DNA of 64,000 nucleotides from positions 141,748-205,747 of the forward strand of contig CALWLD010000002.1 in the NCBI GenBank assembly GCA_944381435.1, written 5' to 3'. The first letter of the stretch is position 1. Each line of letters starts with the position of its first letter. The notes below the pieces were generated by a model that saw only the letters and a program-made list of their open reading frames with translations, was not told the DNA's origin and ran no database searches. The stretch is from an uncultured Clostridia bacterium (GTDB lineage: Bacteria > Bacillota > Clostridia > Lachnospirales > CAG-274). Of this stretch, positions 46,779-55,766 are shown piece by piece. A program made the translations under genes and the position numbers.

Positions 46779-46839
46779 TTTTTATACCTATGTTACTATA
46801 AATATTAGTAAAATTAATAAATATTTAAAGGAGTTACAA

Positions 46840-48786
46840 ATGTTAGAAAAGATAAAACAGCTTGTTAATACACTAAATGATGCTAGAAAAGCTTATTACC
46901 AAGAAAGCTATGAAATAATGTCTGACTTTGAATATGACAAACTATATGATGAGCTAGAAACTTTAGAAAAAGAGACAGGTATACTGCTATCTAATAGCCC
47001 TACACAGGAAGTAGGTTATGTTGTTTTAAGCCAATTAGAAAAGGTTAAACACGATAAAAAGATGCTTTCTTTGGATAAAACTAAAGAAATATCTAAAATA
47101 GAAGATTTTTTAGATACAAAAGAAGGCTTGCTTTCCTTTAAAATGGACGGACTTACAATTGTTTTAACTTATAAAGATGGTAGCCTTGTTAGTGCTGTTA
47201 CAAGAGGTAACGGTGAAATAGGTGAAGATATTACCCACAATTGTATGGTGTTTAAAAATATACCTTTAAAAATACCTTTTAAAGATGAGCTTATACTTCG
47301 TGGTGAGGCTTTAATCTCTTTTAAAGATTTTGAAAATATTAATGAAAATTTAGATATAGAGGAAAAATATAAAAACCCTAGAAATTTATGTAGTGGTACA
47401 GTAAGACAGCTTAATAACGAAGTAACAAAAGATAGAAATGTAAGTTTTTTAGCTTTTTCTTTAGTAAAGTGTAATAAAGATTTTAAATTAAAATCCCAAC
47501 AATTACAGTTCTTAACTAGTTTAGGATTTGAAATTGTAGATTATGCTTTAGTAAATAAAAATAATGTAGAAAAAACTATATTAGATTTTGAACATAAGGT
47601 AGAAAGCAATAAATTTGCAACAGACGGTTTAGTTGTAACCTTTAATGATATAGCTTATAGCAATAGCCTTGGAGAAACATCAAAATTCCCTAAAGATTCT
47701 TTAGCTTTTAAATGGGCAGATGATTTGGCTATAACTACCCTACTTGATGTAGAATGGAACACATCTAGAACAGGGCTTATTAACCCTGTTGCAATTTTTG
47801 AACCTGTTGAGCTAGAAGGTACTACTGTTAATAGAGCAAGCCTTCATAACATAAGTATTATAAAAAACTTAAAACTTGGTATAGGTGATACTATAAAAGT
47901 TTATAAAGCTAATATGATTATACCTCAAGTTGCAGAAAACGATACAAAAAGTGATACTTTAGAAATACCTAAAAATTGTAATGCTTGTGGTGGTATTGCA
48001 GAAACTATCCAAATAAGAGATGGTCTTGCATTAAAATGCACAAATCCTAACTGTATTGCAAAAACAATAAATGGTATTGTACATTATGTATCAAGAAATG
48101 CTATGAATATAGAAGATTTTTCTAAAGCTACCATTGAAAAATTTATAGATAATAAGTTTATATCCAACTATACTGATATTTATAATATACAAAATTTTAA
48201 AGATGATATAATTAATATGCAAGGCTTTGGAGAAAAATCTTACAACAACCTTATAAACGCTATAGAAAAATCTAAAAATACTAATTTAGCTAACTTTATT
48301 TATTCTTTAGGTATAGACCATATAGGGCTTAGCAACGCAAAGCTTTTATGTAAACATTTTAACTATGATTTTAATAAAATAAAAACTGCTAACGAAGAAG
48401 AGCTTATAGCTATAGATGGTTTTGGGGATATTATGGCAAAATCTTTAGTAACATATTTTTCTAATAATGAAAATTTAGCCCTTGTAAACAAAGTTTACCC
48501 TTTGCTACATTTTAATGATAACTTACAGCCTATGGAAAATAATAATTCTGCTATACAAAATAAAACTTTTGTTATAACAGGTGATTTACAAACTTTTAAA
48601 AATAGAAAAGAACTACAAGAAAAAATAGAAAATTTAGGTGGAAAAGTTACAGGCAGTGTATCTAGTAAAACAGATTATTTAATTAATAATGATAAAAATT
48701 CAACTTCTTCTAAAAATAAAAAAGCAAAAGAGCTTAATATACCTATAATAACTGAAGAAGATTTCATAAAAATGTTAGAGGCTTAA
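46840..48786 (+). CDS. ligA: NAD-dependent DNA ligase LigA
   Basis: Replicative ligase, 648 residues. Adenylation domain with the nucleotidyl-Lys in SFKMDGLTI (KxDG), TRGNGEIGEDIT, LRGEALI; OB fold; Cys4 zinc finger CNACGG ... LKCTNPNC; helix-hairpin-helix repeats (IYSLGIDHIGLSNAK, IDGFGDIMAKS); C-terminal BRCT from about 575. The frame extends to 46771, but the ATG at 46840 after AAAGGAG is the start. Followed after 1 base by the broken GNAT gene. Confidence 0.97.
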   Translation: MLEKIKQLVNTLNDARKAYYQESYEIMSDFEYDKLYDELETLEKETGILLSNSPTQEVGYVVLSQLEKVKHDKKMLSLDKTKEISKIEDFLDTKEGLLSFKMDGLTIVLTYKDGSLVSAVTRGNGEIGEDITHNCMVFKNIPLKIPFKDELILRGEALISFKDFENINENLDIEEKYKNPRNLCSGTVRQLNNEVTKDRNVSFLAFSLVKCNKDFKLKSQQLQFLTSLGFEIVDYALVNKNNVEKTILDFEHKVESNKFATDGLVVTFNDIAYSNSLGETSKFPKDSLAFKWADDLAITTLLDVEWNTSRTGLINPVAIFEPVELEGTTVNRASLHNISIIKNLKLGIGDTIKVYKANMIIPQVAENDTKSDTLEIPKNCNACGGIAETIQIRDGLALKCTNPNCIAKTINGIVHYVSRNAMNIEDFSKATIEKFIDNKFISNYTDIYNIQNFKDDIINMQGFGEKSYNNLINAIEKSKNTNLANFIYSLGIDHIGLSNAKLLCKHFNYDFNKIKTANEEELIAIDGFGDIMAKSLVTYFSNNENLALVNKVYPLLHFNDNLQPMENNNSAIQNKTFVITGDLQTFKNRKELQEKIENLGGKVTGSVSSKTDYLINNDKNSTSSKNKKAKELNIPIITEEDFIKMLEA

Positions 48787-48787
48787 T

Positions 48788-49243
48788 ATGATAAAATTAA
48801 TAGATAATAAAGCAGAAAAGCAAAAAATAACTAAAGATATATTAAATAATTTACCTGAATGGTTTGGTATAGAAGAAAGCACTAAAGAATATATAAATAA
48901 TGTTTTTAATATGCCATTTTTTATAGCAGAAGATGAAAACATCATTAAAGGTTTTTTAGCTTTAAAAGAAACTAGCAAATATACTTGCGAAATATATGTT
49001 ATGGGCATATTAAAACAATACCATAGAAATGGAATTGGAAAGTTATTAGCAAATTCAACCTTTAATTATGCAAAAACTAAATGATATGAATTTATACAAG
49101 TAAAAACAGTTAAAGAAGGTATATACCCTATCTATGATATCAGTAATAAATTTTATAAATCTCTAGGATTTAAAGAGTTAGAATGTATTGATAGTTTATG
49201 GGATAAACATAACCCTTGTCAAATTTATATAAGAAATATTTAA
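48788..49243 (+). pseudogene. GNAT acetyltransferase interrupted by a TGA stop
   Basis: Reading through gives 151 codons of a GNAT-family acetyltransferase: NNLPEWFGIEESTKEYIN, IYVMGILKQYHRNGIGKLL (acetyl-CoA loop), then after the stop YEFIQVKTVKEGIYPIYD, FYKSLGFKELE and LWDKHNPCQIYI. The TGA at 49082-49084 stands where relatives have Gly (GYEF), so GGA to TGA explains it. The truncated 98-residue product would lack the C-terminal half of the fold. TGA is a normal stop elsewhere in the window (e.g. at 1454-1456). Confidence 0.88.
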
Positions 49244-49244
49244 A

Positions 49245-49270
49245 AAATACCCCTTTTAAAAGGGGTATTT
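49245..49270. terminator. Palindromic terminator after the GNAT pseudogene
   Basis: Perfect 26-base palindrome AAATACCCCTTTTAAAAGGG to 49270, 1 base after the original GNAT stop codon, ending in TTT. Directly followed by repeat copy A. Confidence 0.8.
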
Positions 49271-49277
49271 GATGTTT

Positions 49278-49437
49278 TAGACAAAATAAATACCTATCAA
49301 AAATTTTAGCTGATAGCTTACGGGGTGCGGGGTGTCCCCGCATAGGGACGGTGGGTGGGTTTAGATAATTACAAAAATCTTTCCTTAAAGCCAAAAATCT
49401 AATAATTACAAAAATGGTGTAGACAAAGTCTATAACC
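49278..49437 (+). repeat. Dispersed repeat, copy A
   Basis: About 160 bases, much richer in G+C at its core than the surroundings. Parts in order: TAGACAAAATAA (49278-49289); TATCAAAA; hairpin TGCGGGG/CCCCGCA (49326-49342); GGTGGGTGG (49350-49358); direct repeat ATAATTACAAAAAT (49365-49378, 49402-49415); terminal hairpin TAGACAAAGTCTA (49420-49432). The same landmarks occur in the same order in copy B at 57495-57662. No open frame of note. Confidence 0.65.
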
Positions 49438-49890
49438 TTAAAAACAACTATCAAATATCTTTTCTATTTCTTTAGATTTATCAGAAATAGCCATTATTAC
49501 ATATATATCCTTAGTTTTAAAAATATGCTTTTCTATTTTAGCCATTTCCCTATCATTATCTTTCCAGGCATCAGATATACTCACTATTTCTGAAGATAAT
49601 GCTCTTTCTATATTTTCAACAGTATCTTTAGAAGATGCCTTTGCTATGATAATTTTATCACTTTCATCTTCATTTTCTGTATAATAAACAACGCCATTTT
49701 CTATATCACTAGGTGATATTCCATAACGCTCTGCTATGCTTTGCTCTTTTAAATCTTCTTCTATAGGGTTATCAAAAGTTACCTTTTCGTTTATAACGCT
49801 TAATATATATTCACTAGATAAATTAGGGGTTGTATTTTTAGAACAACCAATTAATAAAAAACAAAAAACTAGTATAAATAAATTTTTCAT
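49438..49890 (-). CDS. DUF4358 family lipoprotein
   Basis: 150-residue lipoprotein. Signal peptide with lipobox LLIGC (Cys16), then a DUF4358 domain (about 55-145: ENGVVYYTEN, KIIIAKASSKDTVENIE, ISDAWKD, IEKHIFKTKDIYVIMAI). Membrane-anchored outside the cell; function of the domain is unknown. AGAGGT before the ATG. The stop codon abuts repeat copy A. Confidence 0.85.
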   Translation of the reverse strand: MKNLFILVFCFLLIGCSKNTTPNLSSEYILSVINEKVTFDNPIEEDLKEQSIAERYGISPSDIENGVVYYTENEDESDKIIIAKASSKDTVENIERALSSEIVSISDAWKDNDREMAKIEKHIFKTKDIYVIMAISDKSKEIEKIFDSCF

Positions 49891-49956
49891 AAAACACCTC
49901 TTAATAATTTTTTTATATTATTTGTTTTATAAATAATTTTTATACTAGCCATATAT

Positions 49957-50856
49957 TTATAATTTTAAAATATTATCTTGTGGAAAATTTTTACAAAGGT
50001 CGATAAAATAATTTATTTCTTCATTTAAAAATTTATTTTTATGATATAAAAGACATAAATCCCTAGATAAATCTTCCATACCTTCAACTTCTATAGCTTT
50101 TAGCTCTTTTCTTTCTATTTCATCTTTAACAGCCATTATAGATAAAACAGCAAAGCCTTGTCCTTTTTTTAGTGCATTTTTCATAGTTTCTACGCTTGTA
50201 CAATTCCATTTACAGTCTACTTTTATATTATTTTGATTTAAAAATTTTTGAAATTGACTTCTTTCTTTACTACTATCTTCTCTTGCAATCATAGCTTTTC
50301 CGCATAAATCTTTTAACGTAACATTTTCCTTTAAGGCAAGTGGATGATTTGTACTACAAACTACAACTAACCTATCTTTTAATATAGGTAATTTTACAAT
50401 ATCTGTATTATGTGTTTCACCTTCTACTATTCCTATATCTATTTCGTTATTTAATAACTTTTCTTCTATTAATTTAGTATTATCAACTATTATTTTTATA
50501 TCTGTATCAACATATTTTTTTTCAAATTGCTCCATTATATTAGGTAAAATATATGTACCAAATGTTAAGCTACCACCTATTCTTATATAAACATTATTAT
50601 GCTTATTTTTAAATTCTTTTTCCATATTATCAAAAGTACTAACAATATACCTAGAATATTTTAATAAATTTTCTCCATCTTTAGTAAGGTATAGTCTTTG
50701 AGATAACCTTTCAAAAATACGTATATTATAATATTCTTCTATTTCTCTAATAGCTTGGCTAACAGATGGTTGAGATATAAATAGCTTTTTAGCAGCATTA
50801 CTCATAGTTTTATAATCTACAACAGAAATAAAAATTTTTAAATGCCTTATTGTCAT
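49957..50856 (-). CDS. LysR-family transcriptional regulator
   Basis: 299 residues. N-terminal winged helix-turn-helix 1-60 (LKIFISVVDYKTMSNAAKKL, SQPSVSQAIREIEE) and a periplasmic-binding-protein-like effector domain from about 90, of the CysL/CysB-like subtype (IGGSLTFGTYILP, IVEGETH). Target unknown. Divergent from the SASP gene, but that gene is expected to be under sporulation control, so regulation of it is unlikely. Confidence 0.94.
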   Translation of the reverse strand: MTIRHLKIFISVVDYKTMSNAAKKLFISQPSVSQAIREIEEYYNIRIFERLSQRLYLTKDGENLLKYSRYIVSTFDNMEKEFKNKHNNVYIRIGGSLTFGTYILPNIMEQFEKKYVDTDIKIIVDNTKLIEEKLLNNEIDIGIVEGETHNTDIVKLPILKDRLVVVCSTNHPLALKENVTLKDLCGKAMIAREDSSKERSQFQKFLNQNNIKVDCKWNCTSVETMKNALKKGQGFAVLSIMAVKDEIERKELKAIEVEGMEDLSRDLCLLYHKNKFLNEEINYFIDLCKNFPQDNILKL

Positions 50857-51027
50857 TTTAAATCACCCCTCTATCTTATTAAATAGATTATAACTAATTT
50901 ATTATATGTGTGTCAATACCTATAAGCAAAAAATACATAAATTACCAGATTATTTTTTTTATTTTGGAACAAGATAATATTGTAGCATATAAATGCTAAA
51001 ATATATTATTTTTAGGAGGAAAAACTT

Positions 51028-51252
51028 ATGTCAACAAACAACAAATCTTCAAACAAAATTAATATCCCAGAGGCTAGAGCTGCTTTAGAGCAATTTAAGT
51101 ATGAGGTAGCAAATGAAATTGGTGTTCCTTTAAAACAAGGTTACAACGGTGATTTAACATCTGCACAAAATGGATATGTTGGTGGATATATGGTTAAAAA
51201 AATGATTGAAGCTCAAGAAAGACAAATGGCTGGTAAAAACTATACAAAATAA
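51028..51252 (+). CDS. Alpha/beta-type small acid-soluble spore protein
   Basis: 74-residue DNA-coating protein of the spore core. PEARAALEQFKYEVANEIGV contains the germination-protease site (EVA-NE), and the second signature is DLTSAQNGYVGGYMVKKMIE. Protects spore DNA from UV and is degraded at germination. Strong AGGAGG before the ATG. An inverted repeat AGCAT/ATGCT lies about 35 bases upstream. Expected control by sigma-G, though no convincing -35/-10 was assigned. Confidence 0.96.
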   Translation: MSTNNKSSNKINIPEARAALEQFKYEVANEIGVPLKQGYNGDLTSAQNGYVGGYMVKKMIEAQERQMAGKNYTK

Positions 51253-51334
51253 TAGTATTTATATAAAAGTATAAATACAAAAAAATATGTAATATTTTTA
51301 AAAATTTAAAAATATTACATATTTTACATATTTA

Positions 51335-51520
51335 TTATACAATAAAATCTACTGTTGTACCGCTAGGAGCAGGTGAAACATTTACCATTTCCATAAGCTT
51401 TAACATATTTTCTTCACTTTGGTTCATAGCATTTTTTAATACTTTTAAAGAAACATCTTGTCTTGCATTAGCCATACTAATGTTTGTAGATGCTGTTGCA
51501 ATGCTTTCTATCATACCCAT
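51335..51520 (-). CDS. YjfB-family putative motility protein
   Basis: 61 residues, YjfB family: SIATASTNISMANARQDVSL, VLKNAMNQSEENMLKLME, ending in TVDFIV. Members are small proteins linked to motility in some Bacillus and Clostridia annotations; mechanism unknown. AAGGAGA precedes the ATG. It lies 15 bases after the pilin gene, so the two are probably cotranscribed. Confidence 0.85.
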   Translation of the reverse strand: MGMIESIATASTNISMANARQDVSLKVLKNAMNQSEENMLKLMEMVNVSPAPSGTTVDFIV

Positions 51521-51535
51521 AAAGTCATCATCTCC

Positions 51536-51940
51536 TTACTGTGTAGAAGCTGGTACCTCACCATCTTCTGGATATTTTTCTCCTAAATATGTAACACCAT
51601 TTATAATATAATTTTTAGGGTCATAACTAATAGTTGTATCTTTTAATATAGTTTCTGCATCACCTTGTAATAAATTAGCAGCTTTTATAGCATTTTTAAC
51701 ATCTGCTTCTGTATTTAAAGGTGTATTTTTCATAGCTGCATCTGCTGCAACTTGCATACTAGCTATATAAACAGCTCTTGCAGTTGCTTTATTAGATGTA
51801 GTTCTTGCAGAATTTATGTAACCAATTGTATTAGGACCTACTATAGCAATAAGTGTAACTATTATTGTCATAACAACTATAACTTCTACTAAAGTAAAGC
51901 CTTTTTTCTCCTTAATTTTCTTTTTTAAATTATTTAACAT
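51536..51940 (-). CDS. Type IV pilin/pseudopilin (ComGC-like prepilin)
   Basis: 134 residues. Class III-like prepilin leader with cleavage motif KKGFTLVEVIVVMTIIVTLI (about 12-31), including Glu+5, followed by an amphipathic helix and a short globular C-terminus ending in DGEVPASTQ. Would need a prepilin peptidase and a pilus ATPase, neither of which is in the window. GGAGG before the ATG. A sigma-A promoter and a TATACGTATA palindrome lie upstream. Confidence 0.92.
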   Translation of the reverse strand: MLNNLKKKIKEKKGFTLVEVIVVMTIIVTLIAIVGPNTIGYINSARTTSNKATARAVYIASMQVAADAAMKNTPLNTEADVKNAIKAANLLQGDAETILKDTTISYDPKNYIINGVTYLGEKYPEDGEVPASTQ

Positions 51941-51962
51941 CTTTTTCCTCCAAAAAATTCTT

Positions 51963-52000
51963 TATACGTATATATTATAAAAATTTTTTTAAATTGTCAA
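51963..52000 (-). promoter_or_regulatory. Pilin promoter with TATACGTATA palindrome
   Basis: On the minus strand TTGACA (52000-51995) is followed by TAATAT at 17 bases (51977-51972) or TATAAT at 15 bases (51979-51974). The palindrome TATACGTATA (51972-51963) covers the expected transcription start, a classical repressor position. Same decamer as in the nrdD and SHOCT-gene upstream regions. Confidence 0.6.
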
Positions 52001-52003
52001 GCA

Positions 52004-54655
52004 CTATTGATTATCTTCAAAAGCCCTTTTTTCAAATTCTTCTAAAGATATAGGTTTACAAAAATAATACCCTTGAATATTATTACAATCTATGGTCCTT
52101 AGGTATTCAACTTCTGATTCTCTTTCAACACCTTCAGCAACAACTCCAAGCTCAAGCTCTTTAGCTAACATAACGATAGATTTTATTATTGCTGCACCTT
52201 TTTTTGATTTTTCAAAATCTTTAAAAAATCCACAATCTATTTTTAAAACATCAACAGGTAAGCTTTGTAACATATTTAAAGAAGAATATCCTGTGCCAAA
52301 ATCGTCCATAGATATGGTTACATTTTCCTTTTTAAAATCTTGTATAATTTCTATAATTTGTTCTGGCTCTTCTGCTATTAAGCTTTCTGTTATTTCAAGC
52401 TCTATAAGCCTTGGGTTTACCTGATATTTGCTAATAATTTCCATTACATGATTTTTTAAATCTTTTCTTCTAAAATTTAATTTTGATATATTAACAGATA
52501 TAGGTATATTTCTTCTTCCTTTTTTATCATTATCTTTTATAAACTTACAAACTTGTTCTAGTATGTACATATCTAGCTTCATAATAAACCCATTCTTTTC
52601 AAAAACAGGTATAAACTTACCAGGGAATATTAAACCTTTTTCTTTATGTTGCCATCTAACAAGAGCTTCTGCACCATTTATTTTATTAGTATGCACATTA
52701 TATTTAGGTTGTAAATAAAGCTTAAAATCACCATTTAAAAGAGCATCTTCCATATCATTTTCTATCTGTTTTTCTATTAACATATTAAGCTTTAAATTAT
52801 CATCATAGAAAATAATATTTCTAGTAGTATCTTTTTTAGATATTTTATGAGCATAGCTAACACGTTCTAAGATTTCATCTATTTCTATATTTCTGTCAAA
52901 TATTCTGTATATACCGTAAGATAATATTATCTTTATATTTGGTATGCTATCGTTTAATTCTTTGTTTATATCATATAAAATTTTTAAAATTTCTTCATCT
53001 GAGCTTACTTCACAACAAAAATAATAAACATCAGAATAAGAATGGCAACATATGCCCTTACCAAATATAAATTTATTTATAATGTGATTTATTTTTAAAA
53101 GTATTCTGTTTCCTTCGTCAAAACCATACATTTCATTTATTACTTTAAAACCATTTATATCAAGCATAACCATCATATATGGTTTATCATTATTAGACAT
53201 TAACTGGTTAATTTTAAATTTAAATATATCATGTTTAGACTGAAAAGAAAATTTATTGGTGCTAAAATCAAGCTCTGTATCGTGGCCTAATGTAATTGTT
53301 ATTTTATCTTCACAATCTTCAGAATTTGTAGCCATTGCAGAATATATTTCTATATCGTTATTTTTAATATAATCATAATAAGACTTTTTGGCTTGATACA
53401 TATATTCATCTGCTTTATGAGTTAGTTCATTAATATCTATGTTTTTATTTTTCCATAAGTATCCTATAGATACGCTATACTCCATTAAGTCTAAAAAATA
53501 TCTATTTATAGAATTTATTTTTTGAATAAAGGTTTCTTTTGTTATATTTTCAGATATTATAACAAATTCATCTCCACCTATTCTGTAGCTATCTTCTTTT
53601 CTAAAATATCTTTTTAAAGCATCGCTAACAGCCTTTATAGCTCTATCTCCAAATTTGTGCCCTTGAGTATCATTTATAGCTTTTAAACCATTAATATCTA
53701 TAAATGCAACACCTACAGATTTTAACCTTCCATATCTAATATTTTCTATGTAGTTTATATATTTATTTCTGTTATTAAGCCCTGTTGATGAATCGTGAAA
53801 ACTCATAAAAGTTAATTTTTTAGAGATTTGCCTTCTTTTAAATTCATTTAAAATAAAATATATTAAAGATTTTAATAAAGAAATTTCCTTTTTATGCTCT
53901 TCAACATTTTCTATGCATATAAACCCTACTGGTTTTTCTAAAAACTTCATTGTAGCAACAAGAACATTGGTTACGTTTCTATCTTTTAAATCTTCATATT
54001 TTTCAATCCAATTATCTTTTAATATGGATATATCATCTATTAACAAAACTTCTTCTTTATCTAAAACCTTATCCCAGTTATTTATTTCTTCATCGTTTGT
54101 AAGCTCATCACACATAGTTTCTTCAGATTTTATTCTGTTCCAAGCATAACAATAAATGTTATTTTCATTATTAGTTAAATGTTCATTTATATAGCATCTA
54201 TCTGCATTATAATATAAACCAATCATTTCTAATATTTCATACATAACTTTAAATAGCTCGTCATCTTTTCCTAGTATAGCTACACTATTTATTAAGATAT
54301 CTTTCATCTCAACATACTTTTTTTCTACGTGAACATCTGATTCTTTAATTTCATTACAAACGCATAAAACAACACTTTTATCGTTATATATAGCAGGACT
54401 TTTATTTATGCTATAGTTACACCCTTCGTAATTAATAAATTTATGTTCATCTGTTATATTTTCATCTAATGTTAACTTATTATTAAAAAACATACAGTTT
54501 AATATATCTTTTCTTAGAGGTATATTATTATTTATCTTTAGTATATTTTTAGCAGTATTATTTATAAAAAGCACTTCTAAAGTTTTATAATCATATATGT
54601 ATATAAGTTCGTCTAAAATATTAAACAAACTTATATGAAATTTATCTATTATCAT
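52004..54655 (-). CDS. PAS/GAF-GGDEF-GGDEF-EAL cyclic-di-GMP protein
   Basis: 883-residue soluble signalling protein. PAS-like region about 1-100; GAF-like about 120-270; a GGDEF domain with intact RIGGDEF (about 285-420); a second GGDEF-like domain whose signature is lost (SYSDVYYF, about 455-600); C-terminal EAL about 625-880 with AEALVRW, the Asn of SVNIS, EITES, DDFGTGYSSL, LKIDCGF (Cys where Lys-Ser is usual), AEGVE and IQGYYF. Could both make and degrade c-di-GMP. A TTG at 54691 opens the frame, but the ATG at 54655 follows GGAGAGG. Last gene of a three-gene operon. Confidence 0.92.
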   Translation of the reverse strand: MIIDKFHISLFNILDELIYIYDYKTLEVLFINNTAKNILKINNNIPLRKDILNCMFFNNKLTLDENITDEHKFINYEGCNYSINKSPAIYNDKSVVLCVCNEIKESDVHVEKKYVEMKDILINSVAILGKDDELFKVMYEILEMIGLYYNADRCYINEHLTNNENNIYCYAWNRIKSEETMCDELTNDEEINNWDKVLDKEEVLLIDDISILKDNWIEKYEDLKDRNVTNVLVATMKFLEKPVGFICIENVEEHKKEISLLKSLIYFILNEFKRRQISKKLTFMSFHDSSTGLNNRNKYINYIENIRYGRLKSVGVAFIDINGLKAINDTQGHKFGDRAIKAVSDALKRYFRKEDSYRIGGDEFVIISENITKETFIQKINSINRYFLDLMEYSVSIGYLWKNKNIDINELTHKADEYMYQAKKSYYDYIKNNDIEIYSAMATNSEDCEDKITITLGHDTELDFSTNKFSFQSKHDIFKFKINQLMSNNDKPYMMVMLDINGFKVINEMYGFDEGNRILLKINHIINKFIFGKGICCHSYSDVYYFCCEVSSDEEILKILYDINKELNDSIPNIKIILSYGIYRIFDRNIEIDEILERVSYAHKISKKDTTRNIIFYDDNLKLNMLIEKQIENDMEDALLNGDFKLYLQPKYNVHTNKINGAEALVRWQHKEKGLIFPGKFIPVFEKNGFIMKLDMYILEQVCKFIKDNDKKGRRNIPISVNISKLNFRRKDLKNHVMEIISKYQVNPRLIELEITESLIAEEPEQIIEIIQDFKKENVTISMDDFGTGYSSLNMLQSLPVDVLKIDCGFFKDFEKSKKGAAIIKSIVMLAKELELGVVAEGVERESEVEYLRTIDCNNIQGYYFCKPISLEEFEKRAFEDNQ

Positions 54656-54683
54656 TTTTATTTCCTCTCCAATCGATAATATT

Positions 54684-55766
54684 TTATTCAAAGTTTAATA
54701 TAAATGCAGGTGGATTAGGCTCTAATTCTAACATTTTAGATAATGCAACAGTAAAGTTTTCTACTTCATATACATCTGTTGTGTTGTTTTCATTTGCATA
54801 TAATAATATTTTTAATCCAGATTTAAACTCTAAATAAACAAAATTACCAGCACCACAAGAATATGTTAATTCTTCATCAACCCCTATTCTTTCGTTTTCT
54901 TTTAATAAATCAACTAAATAAGTTTGGTCAGATTGTATGTTAGAATATAAATATATTTCATATAAAGGTAATAATGCTAAATCAAAGTCTGTATAAGCAT
55001 AGTTTACAAATATTTTATTGTCTCTAAGCTCTAGCTCTTCTATTATTATATCATATTTACCACTATTTTGTTTTTCTAAGGCATACTGTTTGATATAGGC
55101 TGGGTCATCTTTGCTAGATATTACAATCATAGCATATTTATCATTACAAGCAAGGTGCTTAACATTACCATCTTTTAGGTTTTCATCTTTTTTCTCAACA
55201 GCTTTTATAACTTCTTTATATTCTTTGCTATCTTTATCAGGCATTCTCGTTTCACCTTTTAACCAAGAATGCTCGCTTACAAACTTTTTATAATTTTCGC
55301 TTGATACAAAGCCACCTTTATCAAATTTAGAAGATATATACATACCTCCCTCTACAGGTAAAGCACTGTAAACAGTTAAAACTTCAGGGTCATCATCTAT
55401 TATGTTATCACCTAAATAAGGTTTTAAGCTTTTAGGCTTTACAAAATGTATTTGTACATCTTTAATTTCTTCTGGTGCAGTATAATCAAGGGCTTTCTCT
55501 ACATCTTCTAGCATAATTTCTGTGTAATCGTTTGTAGCTAAATAGCTATAGTAAGATATAAACTTGTTGTTATCCCAAGTTTCTATATAATATTCATCTA
55601 GTTTTTGATTAAATTCATTTAAACTTTCTAAAGTTGTAGCATCTAATGTAAAATCAGATTGTACACTAGCATTTGATTGCTTGTTTAAAAAATATATTGT
55701 AAAAATAGCTATAATAGCTATACCTAATGCCAATAATATAAAAAAACCTATTTTCTTATTCTTCAT
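54684..55766 (-). CDS. Unknown single-pass membrane protein
   Basis: 360 residues; not recognised. An N-terminal membrane helix (about 7-27) anchors a large extracellular part rich in acidic residues and Tyr. No catalytic motif or known repeat was seen. GAAGGAG before the ATG; its start overlaps the DUF6762 gene by 11 bases and its stop lies 28 bases before the GGDEF-EAL start. An external sensor or binding protein for the c-di-GMP enzyme would fit the arrangement, but the latter has no membrane part, so this is conjecture. Confidence 0.75.
   Translation of the reverse strand: MKNKKIGFFILLALGIAIIAIFTIYFLNKQSNASVQSDFTLDATTLESLNEFNQKLDEYYIETWDNNKFISYYSYLATNDYTEIMLEDVEKALDYTAPEEIKDVQIHFVKPKSLKPYLGDNIIDDDPEVLTVYSALPVEGGMYISSKFDKGGFVSSENYKKFVSEHSWLKGETRMPDKDSKEYKEVIKAVEKKDENLKDGNVKHLACNDKYAMIVISSKDDPAYIKQYALEKQNSGKYDIIIEELELRDNKIFVNYAYTDFDLALLPLYEIYLYSNIQSDQTYLVDLLKENERIGVDEELTYSCGAGNFVYLEFKSGLKILLYANENNTTDVYEVENFTVALSKMLELEPNPPAFILNFE

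Noticed and set aside
49278..49437. CRISPR-like or REP-type array at the G-rich repeat
   Set aside because: Only two distant copies are seen, with no regular spacers and no cas genes.
51000..51027. Sigma-G promoter for the SASP gene
   Set aside because: Expected biologically, but no pair of boxes matched the consensus with correct spacing well enough to list.
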